The notes under the pieces were generated by a model. It worked only from the letters and a program-made list of their open reading frames with translations. It had not been told where the DNA came from and made no database searches. A program made the position numbers and the translations under genes. DNA of 64,000 bases from Microbacterium sulfonylureivorans (GTDB lineage Bacteria > Actinomycetota > Actinomycetes > Actinomycetales > Microbacteriaceae). The DNA lies in assembly GCF_003999995.1 (NCBI RefSeq), contig NZ_RJAD01000001.1, positions 806,001 to 870,000 on the forward strand, given 5' to 3'. Positions 51,488-60,427 of the stretch are shown here, piece after piece (position 1 is the first letter of the stretch; every line of letters begins with the position of its first letter).

Positions 51488-52423
51488 TCAGCGCGCTGCA
51501 CCCGCCAGTTCGGCGAAGTGGGGAGGATCGGCGCCGGGTCGCGACACTGTGATCGCCGCCGCGCGGGCAGCGCGGGTGAGGATCGCCTCGAGGGTTGCCG
51601 GTGGGATGCCGCCCCCCGGCCGTCGCAGGGCTGCCCCGACTCCGTCAAGAGCCGCCACCCCGTCGATGAGCGCCCCCATGAACGTGTCTCCGGCACCGAC
51701 GGTGTCGACGACCACGGCATGCTCGCCGGGAATCCGCGTGACACCATCCCGTGTCACGGCGAGTGCGCCGTCGGGCCCGAGAGTCACGACCACCAGCGAG
51801 GGACCGCGGGCCAGCCACTCGAGAGCCACTTCGTCGAGATCGCGCCCAGGCTCGAGCCACCGCACGTCGTCGTCGCTCGCCTTGACGATGTCCGCCAGGC
51901 CGATGAGCTCACCGACCCGCCTCCTCACCGACGCCGGATCACTCACGAGGACGGCGCGGATGTTGGGGTCGTAGGTGATCGATGCCCGCTCACGCACGGC
52001 GCGGACCAGTTCCAGCACCTGAGTCGCTCCCGGCTCGAGCACTGCGGCGACGGAGCCGACATGCACGAGATCAGCCGACATCACGATCGCAGCATCGAGT
52101 CCGTCGAGGTCCCAGTCCAGATCGAACCGGTAGTCGGCGGCTCCTGCCTCGTCGAGATGAGCCTCGGCGGCGGAGGTGCGGAGCGACGCGACCGCCACCA
52201 CGGTGACGTCCGATTCGTCCAGCCACGCCAGTATCCGGGAACCGCGATCGTCGTCTGCCAGCCTGGTGACGAGCGTGGGGGCACGGCCGAGTCGCCCGAG
52301 CGTGAGCGCCACGTTCGCCGGACTGCCGCCGGGAGCCTCGTCGACGTCACCCGACTGGCGGTGCACGACGTCGACGAGCGCCTCTCCGATCACGACGATT
52401 CGGGCGGCGTCCTCGCCCGTCAT
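51488..52423 (-). CDS. Fructokinase (PfkB family)
   Basis: A 311-residue ribokinase-fold kinase. Substrate motif APGGSPANVALTLGRLG (~30), the second PfkB signature VVDTVGAGDTFMGALIDG (~232) with catalytic Asp. The VVIGEALVDVV start and APGGSPANVA segment are typical of fructokinase. It would convert fructose to fructose 6-phosphate after import. Its ATG overlaps the permease stop by 4 nt (ATGA), so it is translationally linked to the ABC importer. Confidence 0.85.
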   Translation of the reverse strand: MTGEDAARIVVIGEALVDVVHRQSGDVDEAPGGSPANVALTLGRLGRAPTLVTRLADDDRGSRILAWLDESDVTVVAVASLRTSAAEAHLDEAGAADYRFDLDWDLDGLDAAIVMSADLVHVGSVAAVLEPGATQVLELVRAVRERASITYDPNIRAVLVSDPASVRRRVGELIGLADIVKASDDDVRWLEPGRDLDEVALEWLARGPSLVVVTLGPDGALAVTRDGVTRIPGEHAVVVDTVGAGDTFMGALIDGVAALDGVGAALRRPGGGIPPATLEAILTRAARAAAITVSRPGADPPHFAELAGAAR

Positions 52424-53370
52424 CCCTTCACTCCGCTGGCTGCGATGCTGCTCACGAACGCACGCTGGAAGATGAGGAAGACGATCAGCACGGGGAGGGT
52501 GATGAGCGACGTGTAGGCCATGACCTCGCCCCAGGCGGTGTTGAGCTGGAAGAAGTACTGCATGCCGACCATGACCGGGCGGAGCTCCTCCTTCTGGACG
52601 ACCATCAGCGGCCACAGGTACTGGTTCCAGGCGGGCAGGAACGTGAGGATCGCCACGGTCGCGAACGCCGGACCGGAGAGGGGCACGAGGATGCGGCGGT
52701 AGATCGTGAACCAGCTGGCGCCGTCGATCCGCGCAGCCTCGTCGAGCGATTTCGGGATCGTGGAGAAGTACTGCGTGAAGAGGAAGATCGAGAACGCATT
52801 CGCGATGAACGGCACGATCTGCACTTCGTAGGTGTTCAGCCAGCCGAAGTCGTACTTCGGCACGCCGCCTTCGACCACGAGCGTCGGAAGCTGCGCCACC
52901 CAATAGACCATGGGCACCGCGATCGTCTCGAACGGCACGATGAGCGTGGCGATCACGAGCGCCAGCACGACCAGTCGTCCCTTCCACTCCAGCCTCGACA
53001 GGGCGAACCCCGCCATGGAGTTCACGATCAGGCCCAGCCCGACGGTGAGGACCGTGACGAGCACCGAGTTGAACATGAACTGCGCCACGGGGACCCGGTC
53101 GAAGACGCCGAAGTAGTTGTCGAGGCTGATGTCGCCCACCGGCAGGAACGCGTTCACGGAGTCGATGTCCTGGAGGATCTGGCTGTCCGGCTTGAGGCTC
53201 GAGACGAACATGAACACGAGCGGGAACAGGAAGATGACGCCGAAGAGCGACATCGCCACGTACAGCAGGATCTTGCCCCGCAGACGGTGCGACTTCTCGC
53301 TGGCGACGGGCATCCGTGCCGAGCGTCCCGTGCGCGGCCGCGCTGTGGTGAGGGTTCTGGTGGCGGACAT
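52420..53370 (-). CDS. Fructan/sugar ABC permease (CUT1, MalG-like)
   Basis: A 316-residue permease with six membrane helices and EAA loop LDEAARIDGASWFTIYRRIL (~205). The cytoplasmic N-terminus (residues 1-32) is basic. It overlaps the fructokinase by 4 nt and starts 3 nt after the MalF-like gene. Partner of the binding protein at 54.4 kb. Confidence 0.87.
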   Translation of the reverse strand: MSATRTLTTARPRTGRSARMPVASEKSHRLRGKILLYVAMSLFGVIFLFPLVFMFVSSLKPDSQILQDIDSVNAFLPVGDISLDNYFGVFDRVPVAQFMFNSVLVTVLTVGLGLIVNSMAGFALSRLEWKGRLVVLALVIATLIVPFETIAVPMVYWVAQLPTLVVEGGVPKYDFGWLNTYEVQIVPFIANAFSIFLFTQYFSTIPKSLDEAARIDGASWFTIYRRILVPLSGPAFATVAILTFLPAWNQYLWPLMVVQKEELRPVMVGMQYFFQLNTAWGEVMAYTSLITLPVLIVFLIFQRAFVSSIAASGVKG

Positions 53371-53373
53371 CGG

Positions 53374-54315
53374 TCAGTCCTTCTCTCGCGTCAGGCGGCG
53401 CTGAATGAGCGCGATGATGAGCACGGCGACGAAGAAGATCAGCGAGATCGCGGCGGCGTAGCCGATCTCCTGCTGCTCGTAGCCCTTGCGCACCGCGTAG
53501 TAGACGATCGTCGAGGTGGAGTTCACCGGACCGCCCTGTGTCATCACGTCCACCTGCACGAACAGACCGAGCGCAGCGATCGTGATGGTCACGAGCACGA
53601 AGACCATCGTGGGACGCAGGCCCGGCCACGTGACGTTCGTGAACTGACGCCAGGGGCTGGCGCCGTCCATCTTCGCGGCTTCGTAGAGCTCTTCGGGGAT
53701 CGTCTGCAGCCCCGACAGCCAGATGATCATGTGGAAGCCGACGGCCTGCCAGATCGAAAGCACGATGATGGCGCCCAGGGCCGTGTGGGGATCGTTGAGC
53801 CAATCGACGCCCGACCACGCCCCGAAGGTCAGTGCGTCGATCATCGAGTTGATCAGACCGTCCTGCTGGTACATGAACTTCCAGAGGATCGACACCACGA
53901 CGATCGACGTGACGACCGGGATGAAGAAGATCACGCGGAACGCCGTGACTCCGCGCATCCGACGGTTCACCAGCACAGCCAGCAGCAGCCCGAGCCCCGC
54001 CTGAACCGGCACGACCACCAGCGCGAACACGGCGGTGTTCCCCACGGACTGGATGAACACCGGGTCAGCCGTGAAGGCGCGGATGAAGTTGTCGAATCCC
54101 ACGAAGCGCGGCGGGTTCGGCGAGATGAGGCGCGCGTTCGTGAACGACAGCGTGAACGCGAGGATCACCGGGACGATGAGGAACAGGACCAGGAGGATGC
54201 CGGCGGGGGCGATCATTCCGAGCCCCGCCCACGTCTCGCGGCTCTTGATGGAGCGGAGGCGACGGGTGGCGCGCCGAGGCAGCTCGGCCGCGACCGTCGG
54301 GGGTGTGACAGTCAT
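53374..54315 (-). CDS. Fructan/sugar ABC permease (CUT1, MalF-like)
   Basis: A 313-residue permease with six helices and EAA loop LYEAAKMDGASPWRQFTNVTWP (~218; EAAKMDG..P). Starts 18 nt after a strong hairpin which follows the binding-protein gene, as in the other ABC operon at 30 kb. No ATPase gene is in the operon. Confidence 0.87.
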   Translation of the reverse strand: MTVTPPTVAAELPRRATRRLRSIKSRETWAGLGMIAPAGILLVLFLIVPVILAFTLSFTNARLISPNPPRFVGFDNFIRAFTADPVFIQSVGNTAVFALVVVPVQAGLGLLLAVLVNRRMRGVTAFRVIFFIPVVTSIVVVSILWKFMYQQDGLINSMIDALTFGAWSGVDWLNDPHTALGAIIVLSIWQAVGFHMIIWLSGLQTIPEELYEAAKMDGASPWRQFTNVTWPGLRPTMVFVLVTITIAALGLFVQVDVMTQGGPVNSTSTIVYYAVRKGYEQQEIGYAAAISLIFFVAVLIIALIQRRLTREKD

Positions 54316-54333
54316 GAGGGGTCTCTCTGAGTG

Positions 54334-54368
54334 TGCGCCGGCGGGGGCGCGACGCCCCCGCCGGCGCA
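54334..54368 (-). terminator. Perfect 16-bp hairpin between binding protein and permease genes
   Basis: Arms TGCGCCGGCGGGGGCG and CGCCCCCGCCGGCGCA around a 3-nt loop CGA, 5 nt after the binding-protein stop. Same position as the hairpin in the other ABC operon. Confidence 0.8.
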
Positions 54369-54373
54369 GCGGA

Positions 54374-55663
54374 TCACTGGAAGCCGTACCCGTCGTTCGA
54401 CGCGATGTTCGCGTCGATTTCGGAGACCGCTCGATCGAGCGTGTCCTGCACGTCGGCGCCGTTCATGATGTCCTTGGCAGCCGTTTCGAACGTCGATGAG
54501 ATGACGGCGTAGGCGGGCGTCTCCGGGCGAAGGACCGCGTACTCCTGCGAGAATTCGACGAACGGGCGGAGGGCGCCGTCGTCACCGAAGTACTGCGACG
54601 CCTGGGCGGCGGCTTCGGTGGCGGGGATGACGACCTGCTTGTCGGCGAACTCGGTGATGTACTCGTCCTGGAAGCTGAACTCGAGGTACTCCCGGGCACC
54701 GTCGGCGTCATTGCACTCCGATGAGATCGCCCACTGCCACGAGCCGCCGCCGATCTTCGGCCCGGCGCCAAGGTCCGGCGGGGGCAGGATGAGCAGGTCG
54801 TCGCCGACCGCGTCGAGCGCTGCGACGGCATTCCACACGCCGGTGTAGCTCAGCGCAACCTCGTCGTCGATGAACTCCTGGTTTCCGACGGTGCCGCCGT
54901 TGCCGGCATAGCCGTCCGCGAACAGGCCTGCGAACCACTCGCCCCATGCCAGCGCCTCAGGGCCGTTCAAGGCGCCGTCCGAACTGAGCATGGTCGAGCG
55001 GTCGATGAGGTCGCCGCCGAAGCTCTGAAGGAACGGCGAGTAAGCGTAGGGCCACCATTCCCCGGTGTCCTCGGCGCCGATGTCGATCGGCGTCTCGTAT
55101 CCGCCGGCCTTCAGCGTCGCCAGAGCTTCGTCGAACTCATCCGCGGTCCAGGGCTCCTCCATCGTCGGGACTCGGATGCCGTTCTCCGTGAGCACGGATT
55201 CACGAGCGAAGATCGCGAGCGCGGCATCCCAATAGCCCGCCGAATAGATCTGGTCGTCCCACACGCCGACGGCGGTCGGCAGCAGCGAATCGGTGAGCTC
55301 GCTCGGCAGCTCCAGCGGCTGCAGGTAGCCCGCCCACGCCCAGTTGGGCATGATCGGGCCGTCCAGGTCGAGGAGGCAGGGCAGGTCCCCGGATGCCGCA
55401 GCCGCGACGATCGCGTCGTTGTAGGCACCTTGAGGGAAGGACTCGTGGACGACCTCGTACTGATCCTGCGAGTCGTTGAAGTCGGAGATGATCCGCTCGT
55501 AGACCTCGAGCTCAGCCGGGTTCCCGGCGGAATGCGTCCACATGGTGAGCTCGGTGCGGCCATCCTCTGTCGTGGCATCGCCTTGACCCGCCTGCCCGCA
55601 TCCGGTCAGGACGATCGCCCCGACCAACCCGACCGATACGAAGATCGGCGTCGTTCTGCGCAT
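54374..55663 (-). CDS. Fructan ABC transporter solute-binding lipoprotein
   Basis: A 429-residue CUT1 binding protein. Lipobox LTGC with Cys22 (IFVSVGLVGAIVLTGC); SBP features are ELTMWTHSAGNPAE (~42), QGAYNDAIVAAAASGDLPCLLDLDGP in two blocks around residue 90 and YGFQ at the end. It should bind sucrose or fructo-oligosaccharide, judged from the neighbours (fructokinase, GH32 enzymes, levansucrase). An inverted repeat precedes it, and the LacI gene lies upstream on the same strand. Confidence 0.85.
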   Translation of the reverse strand: MRRTTPIFVSVGLVGAIVLTGCGQAGQGDATTEDGRTELTMWTHSAGNPAELEVYERIISDFNDSQDQYEVVHESFPQGAYNDAIVAAAASGDLPCLLDLDGPIMPNWAWAGYLQPLELPSELTDSLLPTAVGVWDDQIYSAGYWDAALAIFARESVLTENGIRVPTMEEPWTADEFDEALATLKAGGYETPIDIGAEDTGEWWPYAYSPFLQSFGGDLIDRSTMLSSDGALNGPEALAWGEWFAGLFADGYAGNGGTVGNQEFIDDEVALSYTGVWNAVAALDAVGDDLLILPPPDLGAGPKIGGGSWQWAISSECNDADGAREYLEFSFQDEYITEFADKQVVIPATEAAAQASQYFGDDGALRPFVEFSQEYAVLRPETPAYAVISSTFETAAKDIMNGADVQDTLDRAVSEIDANIASNDGYGFQ

Positions 55664-55684
55664 AGTTGTGGTTTCCTTTTGTTG

Positions 55685-55708
55685 GTGGCCGGCGCGCGCG
55701 TCGGCCAC
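55685..55708 (-). terminator. Hairpin between LacI and binding-protein genes
   Basis: GTGGCCG and CGGCCAC around a GC-rich loop, within the 59-bp gap. Confidence 0.45.
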
Positions 55709-55722
55709 TGATCGGAGGCTGC

Positions 55723-56790
55723 CTACGGCAGCCGTTCGGTGAGTGAAGCCCGTCGCCGGTTCGGTTTGGCGACTTGCGCCGGCGGCGGGCCTACGGAGTC
55801 TCGTCGGATGACGGGGCACTCCATCAGGTGCGTGGCGTCCTCATCCCCTTCTGCGCGGACGCCGAGCGCGACCTCCATCGCCCATCGCCCCATGGCGTAA
55901 TGGGGCAGAGCGACGGTGGTCAATGGGGGATCCTGCTCCGCTGCGATGAGCTGCTGGTCGTCATAGCCGACGACGGACAGATCGCGCGGAATCTCGAGTC
56001 CGCGATGGTGGGCGGCGGTGTAGACGCCGACGGCCATGCGGTCGTTGAAGCAGAAGATCGCGGTGGGCCGTCGGCGCTCCGGAAGATCGAGCAGCCTCTC
56101 GGTGGCCAGACGACCCCCGTGCGCCGAGGTGTCACCGTTCACGTGGAGCGCAGGATCCACGGGGATGCCCGCTTCAGTGAGCGCCTCGACATAGCCGGCG
56201 TGCCGCAGGCTCGACGCGATCGGGGAGTCATCGGTGTCGAGATAGGCGATCCTGCGGTGACCGGCCGCAACGAGCTCGCGCGCCGCGGCAAGACCCCCGG
56301 CACGGTCGTCGGGAACGACACTGCGATATCCGCCCGCCACAGGGCGGCAGTCGAGGAAGACCGTCGAGGCCGGGAGGCCCGCAGGAGCATCCACAACGCG
56401 ATGCCACATGCAGGCGTAGATCATCGCATCGACCTGCTGAGCCATCAGAGCCCTGATCGCGTCACGCTCGATCCCGGCATCGCCATCGGTGTCGACGAGG
56501 AAGACGAGGTGCCCGCTCTCGCGCGCTGCGTCCTGCGCGCCGGCCAGCATGCGACCCGCGAACGGAGTGGTCGCGATCTGGTCGGAGATGAGTCCGACCG
56601 TGTGCGTCTGCTGCATCCGGAGACCGCGTGCCACCGAGCTCGGGGCGTAGCCGACAGCGCGGGCAGCGTCGCGAACGCGCTGGCGGGTCTGCTCGGGGAT
56701 CCGCGCCTCGACGTCGTTCATGACGAGGGAGACGGTCGATGCCGACACGCCTGCCGCCGCTGCGACATCTGAGATCCTGGCCCTGGGCAC
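55723..56790 (-). CDS. LacI-family regulator of the fructan operon
   Basis: A 355-residue repressor. HTH ARISDVAAAAGVSASTVSLVM (read at residues 4-23 with a central turn) and hinge YAPSSVARGLRMQQ (~50); ligand domain with TPFAGRMLAGAQDAARESGH and GYDDQQLIAAEQDPPLTTV. GTG 56790 has AAGGATGTGG upstream and directly precedes the HTH. It is divergent from the levansucrase, with a 28-bp palindrome at the levansucrase side and a TAAATCGATTGA site at its own side. Effector probably sucrose, fructose or a phosphate ester (inference). Confidence 0.86.
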   Translation of the reverse strand: MPRARISDVAAAAGVSASTVSLVMNDVEARIPEQTRQRVRDAARAVGYAPSSVARGLRMQQTHTVGLISDQIATTPFAGRMLAGAQDAARESGHLVFLVDTDGDAGIERDAIRALMAQQVDAMIYACMWHRVVDAPAGLPASTVFLDCRPVAGGYRSVVPDDRAGGLAAARELVAAGHRRIAYLDTDDSPIASSLRHAGYVEALTEAGIPVDPALHVNGDTSAHGGRLATERLLDLPERRRPTAIFCFNDRMAVGVYTAAHHRGLEIPRDLSVVGYDDQQLIAAEQDPPLTTVALPHYAMGRWAMEVALGVRAEGDEDATHLMECPVIRRDSVGPPPAQVAKPNRRRASLTERLP

Positions 56791-56808
56791 CGACCCACAT
56801 CCTTGTGC

Positions 56809-56820
56809 TAAATCGATTGA
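56809..56820. promoter_or_regulatory. TAAATCGATTGA site (secondary LacI operator)
   Basis: Shares the AATCGATT core with the 28-bp palindrome, located 19 bp before the LacI start. Confidence 0.5.
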
Positions 56821-56946
56821 ACAACTGCGTCGATTATGGACGGACCCCGCTCCATCCGTCAAGCACGGGATCTTGGGCACACGTCGTCGAGCCCTGTCCC
56901 CCGAACGGCCGACGTGCGCGAACTCAACTCGCATGTCACGATGGTC

Positions 56947-56974
56947 GTGTGATGCAAATCGATTTGCATCACAC
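56947..56974. promoter_or_regulatory. 28-bp perfect palindrome, main LacI operator
   Basis: Left half GTGTGATGCAAATC is followed by its exact reverse complement, with the AATCGATT core at the centre (LacI sites have a central CG). It lies 24 bp before the levansucrase start. Confidence 0.8.
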
Positions 56975-56997
56975 TCTCACAACAAGGAGCAACGACC

Positions 56998-58602
56998 ATG
57001 AACACGCCCCCGAAGCGTCCACGCCGCCTCCTGGCAGGTGGGCTGACCGCGGCGGCCCTGGTGGCCACCGCACTGATCGGCCTGCCCTCCGCCGCCGGTG
57101 CAGCACCGACTGCGGCGGCCGCGCCTGATCTCCAGGACGGCCCCGAGCCCACCGTCCACACCCAGGAAGCGTTCGCCCCAGAGGCGGACTTCACCGCGAA
57201 GTGGACGCGGGCCGACGCCCGTCAGCTCAAGCGTCTGTCCGACCCCGCTGCGGGATCGAAGCAGAACTCGATGCCTGCCGAGCTCACGATGCCCGCGATT
57301 CCGCAGGACTTCCCGGATATGAGCAACGAGGAGGTCTGGGTCTGGGATTCCTGGCCGCTGACGGATGCGGACGCCAACCAGTACAGCGTCAACGGCCAGG
57401 AGATCATCTTCTCCCTCGTCGCCGACCGCGACCTCGTGTTCGACGAGCGCCACGTGTTCGCGAAGATCGGCTACTTCTACCGCCCGGCCGGCATCCCCGC
57501 CGACGAGCGTCCGCAAAACGGCGGCTGGACATACGGCGGCCTGGTCTTCGACGAGGGGGTGACCGGTCAGATCTTCCCCGACCAGTCGTACAGCCACCAG
57601 ACCCAGTGGTCGGGTTCGGCGCGCATCTCGAAGGGCGGCAAGATCAAGCTGTTCTTCACGGATGTCGCGTTCTACCGCAACGAGGACGGCAGCAACCGCA
57701 AGCCCTACGACCCGCGCATCGCGCTCAGCGTCGGCAAAGTGCACGCCAACAAGAAGGGCGTGAGCTTCACGGGCTTCAACAAGGTGATCGACCTCCTCCA
57801 GGCCGACGGCACCTACTACCAGACCGGGGCGCAGAACGAGTTCTTCAACTTCCGCGACCCGTTCACGTTCGAGGACCCGGCGCACCCGGGTGAGACGTAC
57901 ATGGTCTTCGAAGGGAACTCGGCCATGCCGCGCGAATCTGCGGCGTGCACCTCGGAGGATCTGGGCTACCGCGATGGCGACCCGTACGCCGAGACCGTCG
58001 AGCAGGTCAACGCCTCGGGCGCGACCTACCAGATCGGCAATGTCGGCCTCGCGAAGGCGAAGAACAAGGAGCTCACGGAATGGGAGTTCCTGCCCCCGAT
58101 CCTCTCGGCGAACTGCGTCACGGACCAGACCGAGCGTCCGCAGATCTACCAGAAGGACGGCAAGTACTACCTCTTCACCATCAGTCACCGCGGCACCTTC
58201 GCGTCTGGCATCGACGGCCCTGAGGGGGTCTACGGCTTCGTCGGCGACGGTGTGCGCAGCGACTATCAGCCGATGAACTCCGGCTCCGGCCTCGCGCTCG
58301 GAAACCCGACGAACCTCAACTTCGCCGGCGGCCAGCCGTTCGCTCCGGACTACAACCAGCCGATCGGACACTTCCAGGCGTACTCGCACTACGTCATGCC
58401 CGGCGGCCTCGTGCAGTCCTTCATCGACACGGTCGGCACCGAGGGCGACTTCCGCCGCGGCGGCACGCTCGCTCCGACCGTGAAGATCGACATCGACGGC
58501 GCCTCCTCGGCGGTGGACTACACCTACGGGACGGACGGACTCGGCGGCTACGCCGACATCCCGGCGAACGTCAATGTGAACAGCGGCGGAAAGATCAAGT
58601 AA
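56998..58602 (+). CDS. Levansucrase (GH68), secreted
   Basis: A 534-residue exported fructosyltransferase that makes levan from sucrose and can hydrolyse sucrose. Signal peptide to about residue 36 (ending AAGAA). The catalytic triad is visible: nucleophile Asp117 in VWVWDSWPL, stabilising Asp287 in NFRDPFTF, and acid/base Glu379 in TDQTERPQIY. Length and WDSWPL motif match GH68 levansucrases of actinobacteria. ATG 56998 follows AAGGAG. A 28-bp palindrome 24 bp upstream, plus a divergent LacI gene, indicate sugar-controlled expression. Followed by a 17-bp hairpin and a GH32 gene. Confidence 0.9.
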   Translation: MNTPPKRPRRLLAGGLTAAALVATALIGLPSAAGAAPTAAAAPDLQDGPEPTVHTQEAFAPEADFTAKWTRADARQLKRLSDPAAGSKQNSMPAELTMPAIPQDFPDMSNEEVWVWDSWPLTDADANQYSVNGQEIIFSLVADRDLVFDERHVFAKIGYFYRPAGIPADERPQNGGWTYGGLVFDEGVTGQIFPDQSYSHQTQWSGSARISKGGKIKLFFTDVAFYRNEDGSNRKPYDPRIALSVGKVHANKKGVSFTGFNKVIDLLQADGTYYQTGAQNEFFNFRDPFTFEDPAHPGETYMVFEGNSAMPRESAACTSEDLGYRDGDPYAETVEQVNASGATYQIGNVGLAKAKNKELTEWEFLPPILSANCVTDQTERPQIYQKDGKYYLFTISHRGTFASGIDGPEGVYGFVGDGVRSDYQPMNSGSGLALGNPTNLNFAGGQPFAPDYNQPIGHFQAYSHYVMPGGLVQSFIDTVGTEGDFRRGGTLAPTVKIDIDGASSAVDYTYGTDGLGGYADIPANVNVNSGGKIK

Positions 58603-58607
58603 CTCGC

Positions 58608-58648
58608 TCGTCGTGCGCCAGGCGGATCGCTCGCCTGGCGCACGACGA
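58608..58648 (+). terminator. Perfect 17-bp hairpin after the levansucrase gene
   Basis: Arms TCGTCGTGCGCCAGGCG and CGCCTGGCGCACGACGA around GATCGCT, 5 nt after the stop. Third hairpin of this kind placed within an operon-like gene pair. Confidence 0.78.
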
Positions 58649-58750
58649 TCTCCAGCGACCCTGTGGGGCAGGTCCGGCACCCGCTCGCTTGTTCCCCGCC
58701 GCGCTCCGAACGACTCTGCCCTACCCGAATCCGAACCCCCGAAGGATGGC

Positions 58751-60427
58751 ATGATCTCCGACTCGCAGACCTCTCCGCCGGCCTTCCGCCGACGCAGCCT
58801 CGTCATCATCACCGTGGGAGCAATCATCACGCTGGCGCTGCTGGCCGCGGTGTTCGCGCTGGCTCCACGCGGTGACGACGGGCGCGGCGCCCCTTCGCCG
58901 AGTGCGACCTCCGCGCCACCCACGGCGTTCGAGCGCCCCTCGGACTGGGAACCGAACCGACCGGCTATCCACTTCACCCCCGCCGAGAACTGGATGAACG
59001 ACCCGCAGAAGCCCTTCTTCCTCGACGGGCTCTGGCATTACTACTACCTGTACAACGCCGACCATCCCGACGGCAACGGCACTGCCTGGTATCACTCGAC
59101 ATCCTCCGACCTGATCCACTGGAAGGATCAGGGCGTCGCGATCGACAAGTACGCCAACGGGCTCGGCGACATCTGGACGGGCACCGCAGTGGTCGACCAC
59201 GACGACACGGCCGGATTCGGAGCGGGCGCCGTGATCGCACTGGTCACGCAGCAGACCGATGGGGTCCAGCGCCAGTCGCTCTTCGTGTCACGTGACGGCG
59301 GGTACGACTTCGAGTCGTATGAAGGCAACCCGGTCATGGACAACCCCGGCGTCGCGGACTGGCGCGACCCGCGGGTCTTCTGGGACGAGGCGTCCACGCA
59401 GTGGGTGATGGCCCTTGCCGAACACGATCGCATCGGCTTCTACACCTCCCCCGACCTCAAGAAGTGGACGTACCGATCTGACTTCATCACCACCGACCTC
59501 GGCGTGCTCGAGTGCCCCGACCTCTTTCCACTGGCCGTCGACGGCGACCCCGAAGATGTCAGGTGGGTGCTCGCTGCCGGCGCCAACGGGACGGCCGAAG
59601 GGATGACCACCGGAACCGTCTACTGGATCGGCGACTGGGACGGCGAGCGCTTCACGGCCGACGGGACGGATCACCGGTGGCTCGACCACGGCTCCGACTA
59701 TTACGCCGCCGTGACGTGGGACGACCCTCGACTCCCGGAAGACGAGCGCCTCTCCGAGCGCTACGGCATCGGCTGGATGAACAACTGGGCTTACGCCGCA
59801 AGCTTCCCGACCGAGGACTGGCAGGGCGGATCCGACTCGATCGTCCGCAGCATCCGGCTCGTCTCCGGCGACGGCCGCGTGGCACTTCGCTCGACCCCGG
59901 CGGCGGAGCTGCGCGCGCTCGAGGGCGACCCGCAGCCCATCGATGACATGCGCCTCGATCCCGGAAGCGTCGTCGACATCGCCACGCCGACAGCCGACGC
60001 CTACCGGCTGCGGCTCGAAGTCTCGGCCGGCGATGCGTCGGCCGGCGAGGTCCGGCTGAAGATCGACACGGGCGGCGGCCGCTTCGCGACGGTCGGGTAC
60101 GACTTCGACGCGGGGGTCGCGTTCGTGACGCGGGATGCCGACGCCGTCGCTGCGGGGATGCCCGAGGAGTACCGGGAAGTGCGCACCGCGCCGGTCTCCG
60201 CATCCGCCGGACGGGTGCGTCTCGACGTCCTCGTCGACGTCGCGTCGATCGAGGTCTTCGCCGGCGACGGAGAGGCCGCGCTCACCACAGCCACCTTCGG
60301 TACCACGGGCAGGCGGGGGCTGCAGATCGAGGCCGTTCGCGGCCCGGTTGCTGTGACAGCGGCGAGCGTGACCCCGCTGCGAGTCGCCCCGGTGGAGCGG
60401 ATCTCGCCTGATCAGCGAGGCGGTTAG
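58751..60427 (+). CDS. Membrane-anchored GH32 hydrolase
   Basis: A 558-residue GH32 enzyme with an N-terminal anchor helix at about 17-37 (RRSLVIITVGAIITLALL) and no AxA-type cleavage site, so probably held at the cell surface. Catalytic residues: Asp84 in NWMNDPQKP, Asp in DWRDPRVF (~207), Glu in GVLECPDLF (~255). The C-terminal beta-sandwich ends near VDVASIEVFAGDGE (~515). It may trim levan made by the neighbouring levansucrase. ATG 58751 follows GAAGGA. It lies 148 bp after the levansucrase with a hairpin between, and converges with the LacI gene; their stops overlap (TTAG). Confidence 0.85.
   Translation: MISDSQTSPPAFRRRSLVIITVGAIITLALLAAVFALAPRGDDGRGAPSPSATSAPPTAFERPSDWEPNRPAIHFTPAENWMNDPQKPFFLDGLWHYYYLYNADHPDGNGTAWYHSTSSDLIHWKDQGVAIDKYANGLGDIWTGTAVVDHDDTAGFGAGAVIALVTQQTDGVQRQSLFVSRDGGYDFESYEGNPVMDNPGVADWRDPRVFWDEASTQWVMALAEHDRIGFYTSPDLKKWTYRSDFITTDLGVLECPDLFPLAVDGDPEDVRWVLAAGANGTAEGMTTGTVYWIGDWDGERFTADGTDHRWLDHGSDYYAAVTWDDPRLPEDERLSERYGIGWMNNWAYAASFPTEDWQGGSDSIVRSIRLVSGDGRVALRSTPAAELRALEGDPQPIDDMRLDPGSVVDIATPTADAYRLRLEVSAGDASAGEVRLKIDTGGGRFATVGYDFDAGVAFVTRDADAVAAGMPEEYREVRTAPVSASAGRVRLDVLVDVASIEVFAGDGEAALTTATFGTTGRRGLQIEAVRGPVAVTAASVTPLRVAPVERISPDQRGG

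Noticed and set aside
56977..58977. 666-codon minus-strand frame opposite the levansucrase
   Set aside because: Mirror-frame artefact; levansucrase has all three catalytic motifs and a signal peptide on the plus strand.
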